Part shown: in pieces, positions 36,670-44,785 of the stretch
Layout: every line of letters begins with the position of its first letter
Numbering within the stretch: position 1 is the first letter of the stretch
Assembly (NCBI GenBank): GCA_003218305.1
Contig: QHMY01000048.1
Coordinates: 1 to 54,419 of the forward strand
From: Verrucomicrobiota bacterium
Lineage (GTDB): Bacteria; Verrucomicrobiota; Verrucomicrobiia; Chthoniobacterales; UBA10450
DNA length: 54,419 nucleotides
Direction of reading: 5' to 3'
Translations under genes and position numbers: made by a program
The notes under the pieces: generated by a model
Databases searched by the model: none
What the model was told of the DNA's origin: nothing
Seen by the model: the letters and a program-made list of their open reading frames with translations, nothing else

Positions 36670-38775
36670 TCATTTCTTCTTAAAAACTTCCACGGCATTC
36701 CATGTCTCATCAGGTGGCCGTGCTTCATATTCGAGCGATCGCTCGAGATACATTCGGGCGAGCGCGTCGTCCGGAACGAATTCGAGAAATTGTGAGAATA
36801 GAACCTTCGCATCCGTGAAGGCGCGTTCGCGGAATTTTCGAGATCCGGCTTCGTAGGTCTGGAGGCGCTCGAGAAATTCTTCATTTCCCGAATCGGCCTT
36901 CGCGCCAATCAAAGTGAAGATCTCGACCGGCCTGTTTTTCCCTTTCACCTGGACGAGCGCGACACTGCGGAGATGAAACTCATCGCGGATCAGCTCGGTC
37001 GCACTTGCGCCCACCAAAATGTCCACGCCATAGGTCCGGGTCAGACCTTCCAGTCGTGAGGCGAGATTCACTGCGTCGCCGATCACGGTCGGATCGGCTT
37101 TCTCCTGCGAGCCGATATTTCCTCCGAGAACATCGCCGTGGTTGATGCCAATTCCGATCGCGAACGGCGCGATCCCCTGCGCTTTCCACCTCGCGTTGAG
37201 CGTTTGCAGCTCCCGCCTCATGGTCAGCGCGGCCCGCGCACACGATTTCGCATCTTCCGTCGCGCCCCGGCTGCTTACGTTCCCCCACACCGCCATGACC
37301 GCGTCGCCAATGAACTTATCGAGGGTTCCGTTGTGCGCGAAGACCGCCGCGGTCATGCGGCTGAGGTATTCGTTGAGTTGTTTGACCAGCGCCTCGGGGT
37401 CGGCGTTTTCCGTCAGGCTGGTGAAACCGACGATATCGGAAAAAAGAATCGTGGCCGGCAGGCGAACGCCTCGCAGACTGCTGTAGAAACTGTCGGGATT
37501 CTCCAGGATTTCTTTGACGAGATTTTTCGAAACGTAACGTTCCAGCGTCCGGCGGGTGCGCATCTTTTCGATCCGTTCCAGCACGTACTCAAAACCGAGC
37601 GAGAGAAACCCACTGCCCAAAAACGCAATCAAGACCGGAACGACGACGACCAGCAACCCCACCCGGTCGTAGGCGATCCGGGCAAACGCCAAATACGCCA
37701 CGGAAACCGCCAGCAGCGCCAGGAACGAGACCAGGGGCCGCCTAACGAGTGCAATAAACGCCCAGGCCAGGACCCCGGCGAAGCCGACCAGGAGGAGATT
37801 GGCGGCCTTCGACGTGTTTTGGAGGAACTCGTGATCTATCGCCGCCGCGATCGCCTGCAAGTGCATCGCGGGCCCCGGTGTATCCAGTTCCATCGGAGTA
37901 ACAACCACGTCAGGCTGGATTTGAGCAGACCACCCCACGACGATGATTTTGTCTTTAAAAAACGCCCCATCCCCATAATTCGCGTACCAGAACTTCGGAT
38001 CGAAGACCTCATAGAGCGGACGCGGAGAGTAGGCGTTGCTTTCGCTGAAACGGAATGGATGGAGCCGTTGATCGCGCGGCACATTCGCCGCGTATCCGAG
38101 CTTCCCCAGTGCGCGGGACGAAAAGGATTCGAAGATCTCCTCGCCGGGAAAAGGCCTCTGCCCAGCCAGCTGGCGTTCCGACGTGGTAAAGCGAATCGCC
38201 CGCACCTTGCCATCGAGTGAATTGGGCCAAAAATTCACAAAACCAACACGATCATCCGCCAGCGCAGGCGGCGGAATGACCACCGCGTTTGGGAGGACAA
38301 TTTGATTCGCGTTTACCACATCGATGTTGGCGCCCACCACCACGCGATCCCGATAGCGCTCAAGCGCCTGACGCAGGATGGGATCGCCTTCGTTGGGCGG
38401 ATTGAAAAGCAGGTCGAACATGACCAACCGTGCGCCGGCGCCGAAAAGCCGGTCGAGCAGCAACGCCCAAACTTCCCGCGACCACGGAAATGCCCGTTCC
38501 GTCATCAACTGGTAGGCGCGATTTGTCGCGATCTCTTCAGGCAGAAGGGGTGGCAACTCCAGCGTACTTTGATCGATGCCAAGGAAAACAAAATCAGGAT
38601 GCGTCGCGGTCTTCCGGCCCTCGCGCTGGAGAAAATCCTCGTAGCTTTGCTCCTGCCGCCAGATCGCCGAGACAAACGGAAAACTCGGAAAAAAATGGAC
38701 CGCGATGATTATCCCCGAGCAAACGGCGCAAATCGCCGCCACGACCAGGGATCGATGACGACTAAGCCAATCCAT
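36670..38775 (-). CDS. CHASE2-domain adenylate/guanylate cyclase
   Basis: The protein has 701 residues. An N-terminal helix is followed by an extracytoplasmic CHASE2 sensor (about 40-320; VFLGIDQSTLELPP, RLVMFDLLFNPPNEGD), three helices (about 323-395), and a cytoplasmic class III cyclase domain. Metal aspartates are Asp447 (LFSDIVGFTSLTE) and Asp491 (IGDAVMAVWG). Lys487 in LDKFIGD and the DPTVIGDAVNLASRLE segment (Asn570, Arg574) point to ATP as substrate, so the product is probably cAMP. The signal sensed by CHASE2 is unknown. The enzyme looks intact. Confidence 0.93.
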   Translation of the reverse strand: MDWLSRHRSLVVAAICAVCSGIIIAVHFFPSFPFVSAIWRQEQSYEDFLQREGRKTATHPDFVFLGIDQSTLELPPLLPEEIATNRAYQLMTERAFPWSREVWALLLDRLFGAGARLVMFDLLFNPPNEGDPILRQALERYRDRVVVGANIDVVNANQIVLPNAVVIPPPALADDRVGFVNFWPNSLDGKVRAIRFTTSERQLAGQRPFPGEEIFESFSSRALGKLGYAANVPRDQRLHPFRFSESNAYSPRPLYEVFDPKFWYANYGDGAFFKDKIIVVGWSAQIQPDVVVTPMELDTPGPAMHLQAIAAAIDHEFLQNTSKAANLLLVGFAGVLAWAFIALVRRPLVSFLALLAVSVAYLAFARIAYDRVGLLVVVVPVLIAFLGSGFLSLGFEYVLERIEKMRTRRTLERYVSKNLVKEILENPDSFYSSLRGVRLPATILFSDIVGFTSLTENADPEALVKQLNEYLSRMTAAVFAHNGTLDKFIGDAVMAVWGNVSSRGATEDAKSCARAALTMRRELQTLNARWKAQGIAPFAIGIGINHGDVLGGNIGSQEKADPTVIGDAVNLASRLEGLTRTYGVDILVGASATELIRDEFHLRSVALVQVKGKNRPVEIFTLIGAKADSGNEEFLERLQTYEAGSRKFRERAFTDAKVLFSQFLEFVPDDALARMYLERSLEYEARPPDETWNAVEVFKKK

Positions 38776-39115
38776 CCCGCGATTTTAGGAGCGGCGTCCG
38801 CAGCGGCCAATGCAATAATGTGCCTCCGACTTCTTCCTACTCGTGCTCGTGCTCGTGCTCGTAATCGTGATCGTGATCGAATGGCTTCCAACGAAACCGA
38901 GCACGAGCATGATTACGAATAGGGACCGGGCAAAAACCAGTTGTGGTTTGGGTTGAGCCAGCTACTTTTCCGGCCCGCGAGCGCCCTATGGCGCCGCGAC
39001 GATCGGCTCACCTGGACCTGCCAAGCGGGACCAAATCAGCGAATGAGGTCGCGCCGATCAATAACCAAGAACAATTCGCTGAAAGAGGAATCCCGCTCCT
39101 GCGGGATAAAACAAC
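38776..39115. other. Non-coding gap with a CTCGTG/ATCGTG hexanucleotide tract and the rplT leader
   Basis: The 340-bp gap between the divergent cyclase and rplT holds a short tandem tract of CTCGTG, CGTAAT and CGTGAT units at 38839-38880. A partial inverted copy of the same words lies at 38898-38920. The second half is the rplT leader, where no infC or rpmI gene is present. No ORF with recognisable content is seen. Confidence 0.7.
39082..39115 (+). promoter_or_regulatory. rplT translation-initiation region with Shine-Dalgarno bridged by a hairpin
   Basis: A purine-rich AAAGAGGA (39082-39089) lies 26 bases before the ATG, too far for normal initiation. Between them is a perfect hairpin, TCCCGC-TCCT-GCGGGA (39091-39106). 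Folding the hairpin would bring the Shine-Dalgarno to about ten bases from the ATG. It is also a plausible site for L20 feedback, which is known in E. coli and Bacillus, but that is inference. Confidence 0.5.
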
Positions 39116-39502
39116 ATGCCAAGAGCCACTAACGCCCCGGCCAGCCGGGAGCGACGCAAACGCGTTCTAGATCAAGCCAAGGGTTACCGCGGCCGACGTT
39201 CGAAACTTTTTCGATACGCCAAAGACGCGACGATGAAGGCCAAGTATTGGGCCTATCGCGATCGCAAGACGCGCAAACGGACTTTCCGTTATCTTTGGAT
39301 CCAGCGCCTGAACGCCGCCGTCCGCGCGCAGGGCCTCACTTACAGCCGATTCGCCGAGGGCCTCAAAGCCGCGAACATCGGGCTCGATCGCAAGATCCTC
39401 TCCGATCTCGCGATTACCGATGAGACGGCATTCAAAGGCATCGTCGAGCAGGTGAAAACCGCGCTCGAGAACAAAGCTAAAGCCAGCAAGAAGGCGGCGT
39501 AG
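39116..39502 (+). CDS. rplT: 50S ribosomal protein L20
   Basis: L20 is an early-assembly 23S rRNA-binding protein. The protein has 128 residues, slightly longer than usual because of an alanine/lysine-rich end ([11 protein letters not shown]). It has the expected basic N-terminal helix ([19 protein letters not shown]) and the globular part ([20 protein letters not shown]). The usual infC-rpmI neighbours are absent, whereas pheS-pheT follow as in many bacteria. Confidence 0.98.
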   Translation: MPRATNAPASRERRKRVLDQAKGYRGRRSKLFRYAKDATMKAKYWAYRDRKTRKRTFRYLWIQRLNAAVRAQGLTYSRFAEGLKAANIGLDRKILSDLAITDETAFKGIVEQVKTALENKAKASKKAA

Positions 39503-39513
39503 GCCGTTTGCCT

Positions 39514-39573
39514 TGTAGGGCAAGCGAACCGCTTGCCATCGAACGGTCCGGCAGGCGATGCGCCTGCCCTCCA
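39514..39573. repeat. 60-bp double-hairpin repeat (GTAGGGCAAGCG family), intergenic copy
   Basis: Two adjacent hairpins (GGCAAGCG-AAC-CGCTTGCC and GGCAGGCG-AT-GCGCCTGCC) are bracketed by TGTAGGGCA and TGCCCTCCA. It starts 11 bp after the rplT stop codon. It aligns over its full 60 bp, without gaps, to the copy inside pheT (41354-41413), with about 41 identical positions. Confidence 0.85.
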
Positions 39574-39585
39574 ATCAAAATTCAA

Positions 39586-39608
39586 TGTTGGACGTTGGAC
39601 GTTTGACG
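39586..39608. repeat. Copy of the GTCCAACG/TTGGACG repeat before pheS
   Basis: TGTTGGACGTTGGACGTTTG and the following bases repeat the 9-mer GTTGGACGT. It ends 16 bp before the pheS start codon, the same placement relative to a start as the copies before rpe and the NTF2-like gene. Confidence 0.75.
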
Positions 39609-39624
39609 TAGAACCTTCGTTTTC

Positions 39625-40641
39625 ATGTCCCACGAGCTCGAACAATTGCGCGACGCCGCGTTGACGGAAATCGCCGCAGCGAGCGACGAGCAAACGCTGG
39701 AGGCGGCCCGCGTCCGTTATCTGGGACGCGCCGGCAGCATTTCCGCCTGGGCCGACCGAATGAAGTCGCTCAGCAAGGACGAGAAGCCTGTCGTCGGCAA
39801 ACTTCTGAACGAAGCGCGGACTTCCGTAACGGCGGCGATCACGAAGGCCTCCGAGAACCTTCGTTCCGCGAAAGAGGCGAGCGATCTGGCCAACCTCGAT
39901 ATTTCACTTCCTGGCACCGCCCGCGAACTCGGTTCGCTCCATCCCCTGACTCAAATGCTCGACCGCGGGATCGGAATCTTCCGGCGGATGGGGTTCGCTC
40001 TGGCCGAAGGACCGGATGTCGAAACGGAATGGCATTGTTTCGACGCCCTCAATACCGCTCCCGATCATCCGGCGCGAAACGAGCAGGACACGTTTTACTT
40101 GCCCGACGGCCGGGTGCTTCGTACCCACACGTCGACCGTGCAGATTCGCACGATGGAAAGCGCGCCGCCGCCGATTCGAATCATCGCCCCGGGCGCAGCC
40201 TATCGCCGCGATGAAGTCGACGCCACCCACAGCGCGCAGTTTCACCAGATCGAGGGGCTCTACGTCGATGAGAACGTGAGCGTGGCGGATCTGAAAGGGA
40301 CGCTGGAGTTTTTTCTACGCGAACTTTTCGGCAACGATTCCCAGGTCCGTTTCCGCCCGCATTATTTTCCCTTCACCGAACCGAGCTTTGAAATCGATGT
40401 GAAATCGAAGGCGCTCAGGGGGGGCGAGAAATGGCTGGAGGTTTGCGGCTGCGGGATGGTTCATCCCGCCGTTTTTGAGGAAGTAAACAAGGCGCGGAAA
40501 GACGACGCCTACGACCCGGAGAAATGGAGCGGGTTCGCCTTCGGTCTCGGCATGGACCGCCTGGCCATGATTTTGTTCGGGATTCCGGATTTGCGTTTGT
40601 TCGCTGGAAACGATCTGCGGTTCCTTAGGCAATTCGCATGA
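39625..40641 (+). CDS. pheS: Phenylalanyl-tRNA synthetase alpha subunit
   Basis: This is the catalytic subunit of the (alpha-beta)2 enzyme charging tRNA-Phe. The protein has 338 residues. An N-terminal coiled coil binds the tRNA, and the class II core has motif 2 (IIAPGAAYRRDEVDATH, QFHQIEGL) and motif 3 (GFAFGLGMDRLAMILFG). FTEPSFEIDV contributes to phenylalanine binding. It is complete. Confidence 0.98.
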   Translation: MSHELEQLRDAALTEIAAASDEQTLEAARVRYLGRAGSISAWADRMKSLSKDEKPVVGKLLNEARTSVTAAITKASENLRSAKEASDLANLDISLPGTARELGSLHPLTQMLDRGIGIFRRMGFALAEGPDVETEWHCFDALNTAPDHPARNEQDTFYLPDGRVLRTHTSTVQIRTMESAPPPIRIIAPGAAYRRDEVDATHSAQFHQIEGLYVDENVSVADLKGTLEFFLRELFGNDSQVRFRPHYFPFTEPSFEIDVKSKALRGGEKWLEVCGCGMVHPAVFEEVNKARKDDAYDPEKWSGFAFGLGMDRLAMILFGIPDLRLFAGNDLRFLRQFA

Positions 40642-40659
40642 GTGCTTTATCGATAAGCA

Positions 40660-40800
40660 TGTCATCCCGAGCCGCGCCGACGGGCTCTAACGCTTCCGCG
40701 AAGTATTGCGCGCTTACGTGAAGCAGCGCGCTGCAATCGCTTGCGTACCGCCACTTGCAGATGGGAGGTCCCTCGCCGTCTGGCGCGGCTCGGGATGACA
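40660..40800. repeat. Fold-back element with 19-bp perfect terminal inverted repeats, between pheS and pheT
   Basis: The ends TGTCATCCCGAGCCGCGCC (40660-40678) and its complement (40782-40800) bound a 141-bp element. The sub-terminal word GGCGAGGGACCTCCC is shared with the copy at 22577-22752. It fills almost all of the pheS-pheT spacer and ends 11 bp before the pheT ATG. The transcript linking the two subunits must therefore carry it. Confidence 0.9.
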
Positions 40801-40811
40801 GGATCTACGCC

Positions 40812-43169
40812 ATGAAATTTTCCGTCAACTGGTTGCGTGAATTCGTTGAGCTGCCGCCCAGCGTCGAAGCACTGGCTGATCTGCTCACCCTTGCCGGGAT
40901 CGAAATCGAGGGAATCGAAAAGCGGGGCGCGAACTTTGACAACGTAGTGGTCGCGCTGATCACCGCCTCCTCGCAACACCCAAATGCGGATCGGCTGAGT
41001 GTTTGCCAGGTCGATGACGGCAGCGGCCAACCCCGCCAGATCGTTTGCGGCGCGAAGAACTACAAGGTGGGGGATAAGGTGCCTCTGGCGCTGCCCGGCG
41101 CGGTCCTGGTGAATGACCTGCGAATCAAGCCGAGCAAACTGCGCGGCGTCGAATCACAGGGCATGCTCTGCAGCCCGAGCGAACTCGGTCTTTCCCAGGA
41201 GAGCGACGGACTGCTCATCCTTTCTCCCGACGCCAAAATCGGCCAGCCCATCGCGTCGCTCTTCCCCGCCGACACGATTCTGGACGTCGAGATCACTCCC
41301 AATCGTGGTGATCTTCTCAGCCATTTCGGTTTGGCCAGGGAGATCTCTGCTCTGGTAGGGCAACCGGTGCGGCGGCCAAACCAAGCGACGGCAGGCGGAG
41401 CGCCTGCCCTACAGCAGAGCGGGATTGAGATTTCCTCACCCCACGATTGTCCCTTTTATTCCGCACGCCGGATCGAGAACATCGCCGTTGGCCCAAGCCC
41501 CGATTGGCTGCGGGCGAAGCTGGAAGCGGTCGGTCTGCGTTCGATCAACAACGTGGTGGACATCTCTAACTTCGTGATGCTCGAGCTTGGTCAGCCCACG
41601 CACGCATTCGACGCGGACAAACTGAAAGGCGAAATCGTCGTGCGCCCCGCGCGTGAAGGTGAAAATTTTCTCGCGCTCGATGGCAAGACCTACAACCTCA
41701 ATTCCCAGGATCTGGTCATCGCCGATCAGGAGCGCGTGATCGGCCTGGCCGGAGTGATGGGTGGCGAAGAGACCGGAGTGACGGCGGCGACGAAAAATGT
41801 GCTGTTGGAAAGTGCCTTGTTTCGACCGGGCAGCGTGCGGCAAACGGCGCGGAGATTAAATTTACCGAGCGACGCGAGCTATCGCTTCGAGCGCGGAGTG
41901 GATCCAGCCATGATTCCGCCCGCATCGCAACGCGTGACCGAGTTGATTCAGGAACTCGCCGCCGGGAGTCCCTCCCTTCAAGTCGCGACTGCCGGAGAGC
42001 TTCCGCCACCGCCAAACGATGTTTTACTGCGTTACGGACGATGCGAGCGCCTCATCGGCTTGGCGATTCCGAAAGAACGAGTCGACCAGATTCTTGAAGG
42101 ATTCGGCCTGACAAAAGCGCGGACTGGCGAAGACGAAGGTTCGTGGCGCATTCCGACCTACCGTTCCGACCTTAAGCGCGAAGCCGATTTGATTGAAGAA
42201 GTCGTGCGCGTGTTTGGAATCGAGCGCGTGCCGGTGAACGATCGAAGCCGGTTCACGCCGGAGTCCCAGGCAGATCGCATTTACGATTTCGAGTCCGATC
42301 TGCGACAACGGCTCGTGGCTCGAGGACTTTCGGAGGCACGAACCTCGGCCTTGATTCCGCGCACAGCCAGTCTGTTCGGCGCGAGCGCACTCGAACTGCG
42401 CAATCCATTGAGCGAAGACCACGTTGCCCTTCGGCCCACCCTTCTGGCCGGCCTGCTGGAAGTTCTGGGGCGAAATGTGCGAGCCGGCGCGGCGAGCATC
42501 CGGCTCTTTGAGCTGGGGCGCGTCTTCTCCGCGGAGAATGCGGCGGAAACGAAGAATCTCGCCTTTGTTTTTTCCGGAAGCGCCGGGAGCGGCCCGCACT
42601 GGCGTTCCGAATCCCGTCGCCTCGATCTGTTCGATTTGAAGGGTGTGATCGACACGATTGGAATCCCCGAGCTTTCGTTGCGACGATCTGCTCGACCAAA
42701 TCTTGCCATTAGCGCGGATATTTTATCGGGGTCGAACGTGATCGGATTCATCGGCCAACCTGGCGCGGCGCAGTCTGAAGCACTCGGTGTTTCCTCTGCG
42801 GTATTGGTTGCGGAAATCGAGATTCGATTTGGGGCGATGGAAAACAATCGCGGCGTCACCTTTCGTGAAATTGAAAAATTTCCTTCGGTCACCCGCGACA
42901 TTGCGATGATCGTCCCGGAGAAAATAACTCACCGGGAAATCATGACGACGATCGAAACGGCGCGGGAACCATTGCTCGCGACGATCGAACTCTTCGATCT
43001 CTTCAGCGGAAAAGAAGCAGCGAGTTTGGGCGCAGGAAAAAAGTCGTTGGCATATACGTTGACATACCGTGACAAAACTCGCACACTGACGAACGACGAA
43101 GTTACCGTGGTTCACGCGAAGATTCGCGAGCGGTTGCAGCGTGAGTTGGGCGTGGAACTACGCGAATAG
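40812..43169 (+). CDS. pheT: Phenylalanyl-tRNA synthetase beta subunit
   Basis: This subunit carries editing and tRNA recognition. The protein has 785 residues. An EMAP-like tRNA-binding domain (about 40-150; HPNADRLSVCQVD, GVESQGMLCS), DVEITPNRGDLLSHFGLARE, the B3/B4 editing region, the B5 domain (EADLIEEVVRVFGIERVP) and the C-terminal anticodon-binding domain (FPSVTRDIAMIV) are all present. The start MKFSVNWLREFVEL is standard, and the longer open frame upstream only reads through the fold-back repeat. Residues 181-201 (LVGQPVRRPNQATAGGAPAL) are encoded by a copy of the 60-bp double-hairpin repeat in the linker after the first domain. Confidence 0.97.
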   Translation: MKFSVNWLREFVELPPSVEALADLLTLAGIEIEGIEKRGANFDNVVVALITASSQHPNADRLSVCQVDDGSGQPRQIVCGAKNYKVGDKVPLALPGAVLVNDLRIKPSKLRGVESQGMLCSPSELGLSQESDGLLILSPDAKIGQPIASLFPADTILDVEITPNRGDLLSHFGLAREISALVGQPVRRPNQATAGGAPALQQSGIEISSPHDCPFYSARRIENIAVGPSPDWLRAKLEAVGLRSINNVVDISNFVMLELGQPTHAFDADKLKGEIVVRPAREGENFLALDGKTYNLNSQDLVIADQERVIGLAGVMGGEETGVTAATKNVLLESALFRPGSVRQTARRLNLPSDASYRFERGVDPAMIPPASQRVTELIQELAAGSPSLQVATAGELPPPPNDVLLRYGRCERLIGLAIPKERVDQILEGFGLTKARTGEDEGSWRIPTYRSDLKREADLIEEVVRVFGIERVPVNDRSRFTPESQADRIYDFESDLRQRLVARGLSEARTSALIPRTASLFGASALELRNPLSEDHVALRPTLLAGLLEVLGRNVRAGAASIRLFELGRVFSAENAAETKNLAFVFSGSAGSGPHWRSESRRLDLFDLKGVIDTIGIPELSLRRSARPNLAISADILSGSNVIGFIGQPGAAQSEALGVSSAVLVAEIEIRFGAMENNRGVTFREIEKFPSVTRDIAMIVPEKITHREIMTTIETAREPLLATIELFDLFSGKEAASLGAGKKSLAYTLTYRDKTRTLTNDEVTVVHAKIRERLQRELGVELRE
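41354..41413. repeat. 60-bp double-hairpin repeat read in frame inside pheT
   Basis: The sequence starts GGTAGGGCAA, ends GGCGGAGCGCCTGCCCTACA, and aligns without gaps to the intergenic copy at 39514-39573. Its right half differs at only a few positions. It occupies codons 181-201 and, being 60 bp, keeps the frame. Confidence 0.8.
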
Positions 43170-43181
43170 TTCTTTGATAGC

Positions 43182-43256
43182 GTTGAGAGTTTTTGATTGA
43201 GGGTTGGGATGGAAACCAGCGCTTTTCGCTCAACTCTCAACCGAGAACTCTCAACC
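43182..43256. repeat. AACTCTCAACC repeats between pheT and the 6S RNA candidate
   Basis: Two direct copies of AACTCTCAACC (43232-43242, 43246-43256) and one inverted copy (GTTGAGAGTT, 43182-43191) could form a hairpin downstream of pheT and immediately upstream of the RNA gene. There is no U-tract. Confidence 0.6.
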
Positions 43257-43277
43257 ATTTACCCTGCGGTGTTCGAG

Positions 43278-43439
43278 ATTACAGGTGTGATTCCCGAACC
43301 GATATTTCATTGACTAGGAGGCTTGGCTGCATTGGGAAGATGACATGCCTTAATTGGAAGTCAGACGCTCGTGTGGCGGTCGTCCGCCCGTTACCGAAAG
43401 GGAACGGGATATCCGCCTTAACGGCACCTGTGGGGTAAT
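43278..43439 (+). ncRNA. ssrS: Candidate 6S RNA
   Basis: The region between pheT and carA has the hallmarks of 6S RNA. The 5' segment CGAACCGATATTTCATTGAC closely matches the E. coli 6S central-bubble strand (GAGCCGATATTTCAT), and further on ATGCCTTAA recalls the conserved GCCUUAA. The ends pair: ATTACAGGTG at 43278-43287 with CACCTGT and TAAT at 43425-43439, with a small bulge. The length (about 162 bases) fits the family. A strong terminator follows. 6S RNA binds the housekeeping RNA polymerase holoenzyme in stationary phase. The exact ends and the promoter are not certain. Confidence 0.75.
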
Positions 43440-43451
43440 ATTTTGAAAAAG

Positions 43452-43482
43452 CCCGGACTGCGAAAGCAGTTCGGGTTTTTTT
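43452..43482 (+). terminator. Rho-independent terminator after the 6S RNA candidate
   Basis: A 10-bp stem (CCCGGACTGC / GCAGTTCGGG, one G-U pair) with a GAAA tetraloop is followed by seven thymines. A run of five adenines precedes it, so it may also act in the other direction. Confidence 0.93.
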
Positions 43483-43483
43483 C

Positions 43484-43580
43484 GTGCTCGCGATCCTAAT
43501 CTTACTCCTGATCCTGATGGTCACGGTTATTCTCAGGGAATGATCAAGAGCAAGATCAGGATCATGAGCAGGAATCAATG
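43484..43580. repeat. ATCCTGATC / GTGCTCGCGATC simple-sequence tract before carA
   Basis: A degenerate hexanucleotide tract (GATCCTAATCTTACTCCTGAT) and its inverted counterpart (GATCAAGAGCAAGATCAGGAT) flank a short spacer. It resembles the CTCGTG/ATCGTG tract at 38839-38920 and the short GATCACGAGCAGGATTACGA at 50247-50268. Confidence 0.6.
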
Positions 43581-43624
43581 CTTTCGACTTTCGCCTGCCC
43601 GGAAAGCTGGTAACGGTCTTTCCG

Positions 43625-44770
43625 ATGCGCGCACTCCTCGCACTGGAAGACGGCCGGATATTCGAAGGCGAATCTTTTGGCGCCCAGGGCACGCGGGTTG
43701 GCGAAATCTGTTTTAACACCTCGATGACCGGCTATCAGGAGGTGCTGACCGATCCGTCGTATCGCGGGCAAATCGTGGCGATGACGTATCCGCTGATTGG
43801 AAACTACGGCACGAACGCGCTCGACCAGGAAAGCCGGGAACCGCATGTGCGCGGATTTGTTATCGAAGAATTGAGCGAAATTCCGAGCAGCTGGCGTTCG
43901 GAAGCGTCGCTCGAAGATTACCTGCGAAAGTGGGACATCCCCGGCGTGCAAGGAATCGACACGCGCGCATTGACCCGACACCTGCGTGAGCTCGGCGCGA
44001 TGAAAGCGTGCCTGACGACCGAGTCGCTGTCGGAAAAAGAAGCGGTGGCCCGAGCGGTCGACGGACAGGGTGTGATTGGGATGGATTATGTCCGCGAAGT
44101 CAGCACGCCCGCATCCTATCAGTGGGATGCGAACGACCAGCTGAGCGCCGCCTGGTCGGTGGCGAGCGGAAATGACGACGAAGTTATTCGGCAAGATCTT
44201 CCGCCGGTGCGGCATCGAGTCGTGGCGTACGACTACGGGATCAAAGAAAATATCCTACGTCGTCTCCGCCAAAACGGCTTTTCGGTCACCGTCGTGCCTG
44301 CCGCTACTACGGCCGAAGCGGTTCTGGCTCTGAATCCCGATGGAGTTTTCCTTTCCAATGGACCCGGCGACCCGGCCGCCTTGCCTTATGCTCATGAAGC
44401 GTTACGGGGATTGCTTGGGAAAAAACCGATCTTCGGGATTTGCCTCGGCCATCAGGTCCTCGGACTCGCCGTCGGCGGAAAGACTTTCAAACTGAAATTT
44501 GGGCATCGGGGCGGCAATCAACCCGTGAAGGATTTGCGCACAGGCAAGGTGGCAATCACTTCCCAAAATCACGGCTTCGCGGTGGATGCCGGATCATTGC
44601 CGAAAGAAATGGAAGTCACTCACGTCAATTTGAATGACGGCACCGTCGAGGGTATGCGTCACCGGGAGTTGCCGGTCTTCAGCGTGCAATATCACCCGGA
44701 AGCGGCTCCGGGGCCGCACGACGCCAGTTATTTCTTTTCCCAGTTTGCGGAATTGATCGAGCGCCAGTAG
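43625..44770 (+). CDS. carA: Carbamoyl-phosphate synthase small (glutaminase) subunit
   Basis: It hydrolyses glutamine and channels ammonia to CarB for arginine and pyrimidine synthesis. The protein has 381 residues. The N-terminal CPSase domain ([19 protein letters not shown]) precedes a class I amidotransferase with nucleophile Cys273 (FGICLGHQ) and catalytic His357 and Glu359 ([12 protein letters not shown]). No carB lies in the window. An attenuating pyrimidine leader is not evident. Confidence 0.97.
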   Translation: MRALLALEDGRIFEGESFGAQGTRVGEICFNTSMTGYQEVLTDPSYRGQIVAMTYPLIGNYGTNALDQESREPHVRGFVIEELSEIPSSWRSEASLEDYLRKWDIPGVQGIDTRALTRHLRELGAMKACLTTESLSEKEAVARAVDGQGVIGMDYVREVSTPASYQWDANDQLSAAWSVASGNDDEVIRQDLPPVRHRVVAYDYGIKENILRRLRQNGFSVTVVPAATTAEAVLALNPDGVFLSNGPGDPAALPYAHEALRGLLGKKPIFGICLGHQVLGLAVGGKTFKLKFGHRGGNQPVKDLRTGKVAITSQNHGFAVDAGSLPKEMEVTHVNLNDGTVEGMRHRELPVFSVQYHPEAAPGPHDASYFFSQFAELIERQ

Positions 44771-44785
44771 GCGGCGGACTGATCT

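Noticed and set aside
40755-40811. Upstream extension of pheT to a TTG at 40755
   Set aside because: It translates the inverted-repeat arm of the fold-back element. The conserved PheT N-terminus begins at the ATG at 40812.
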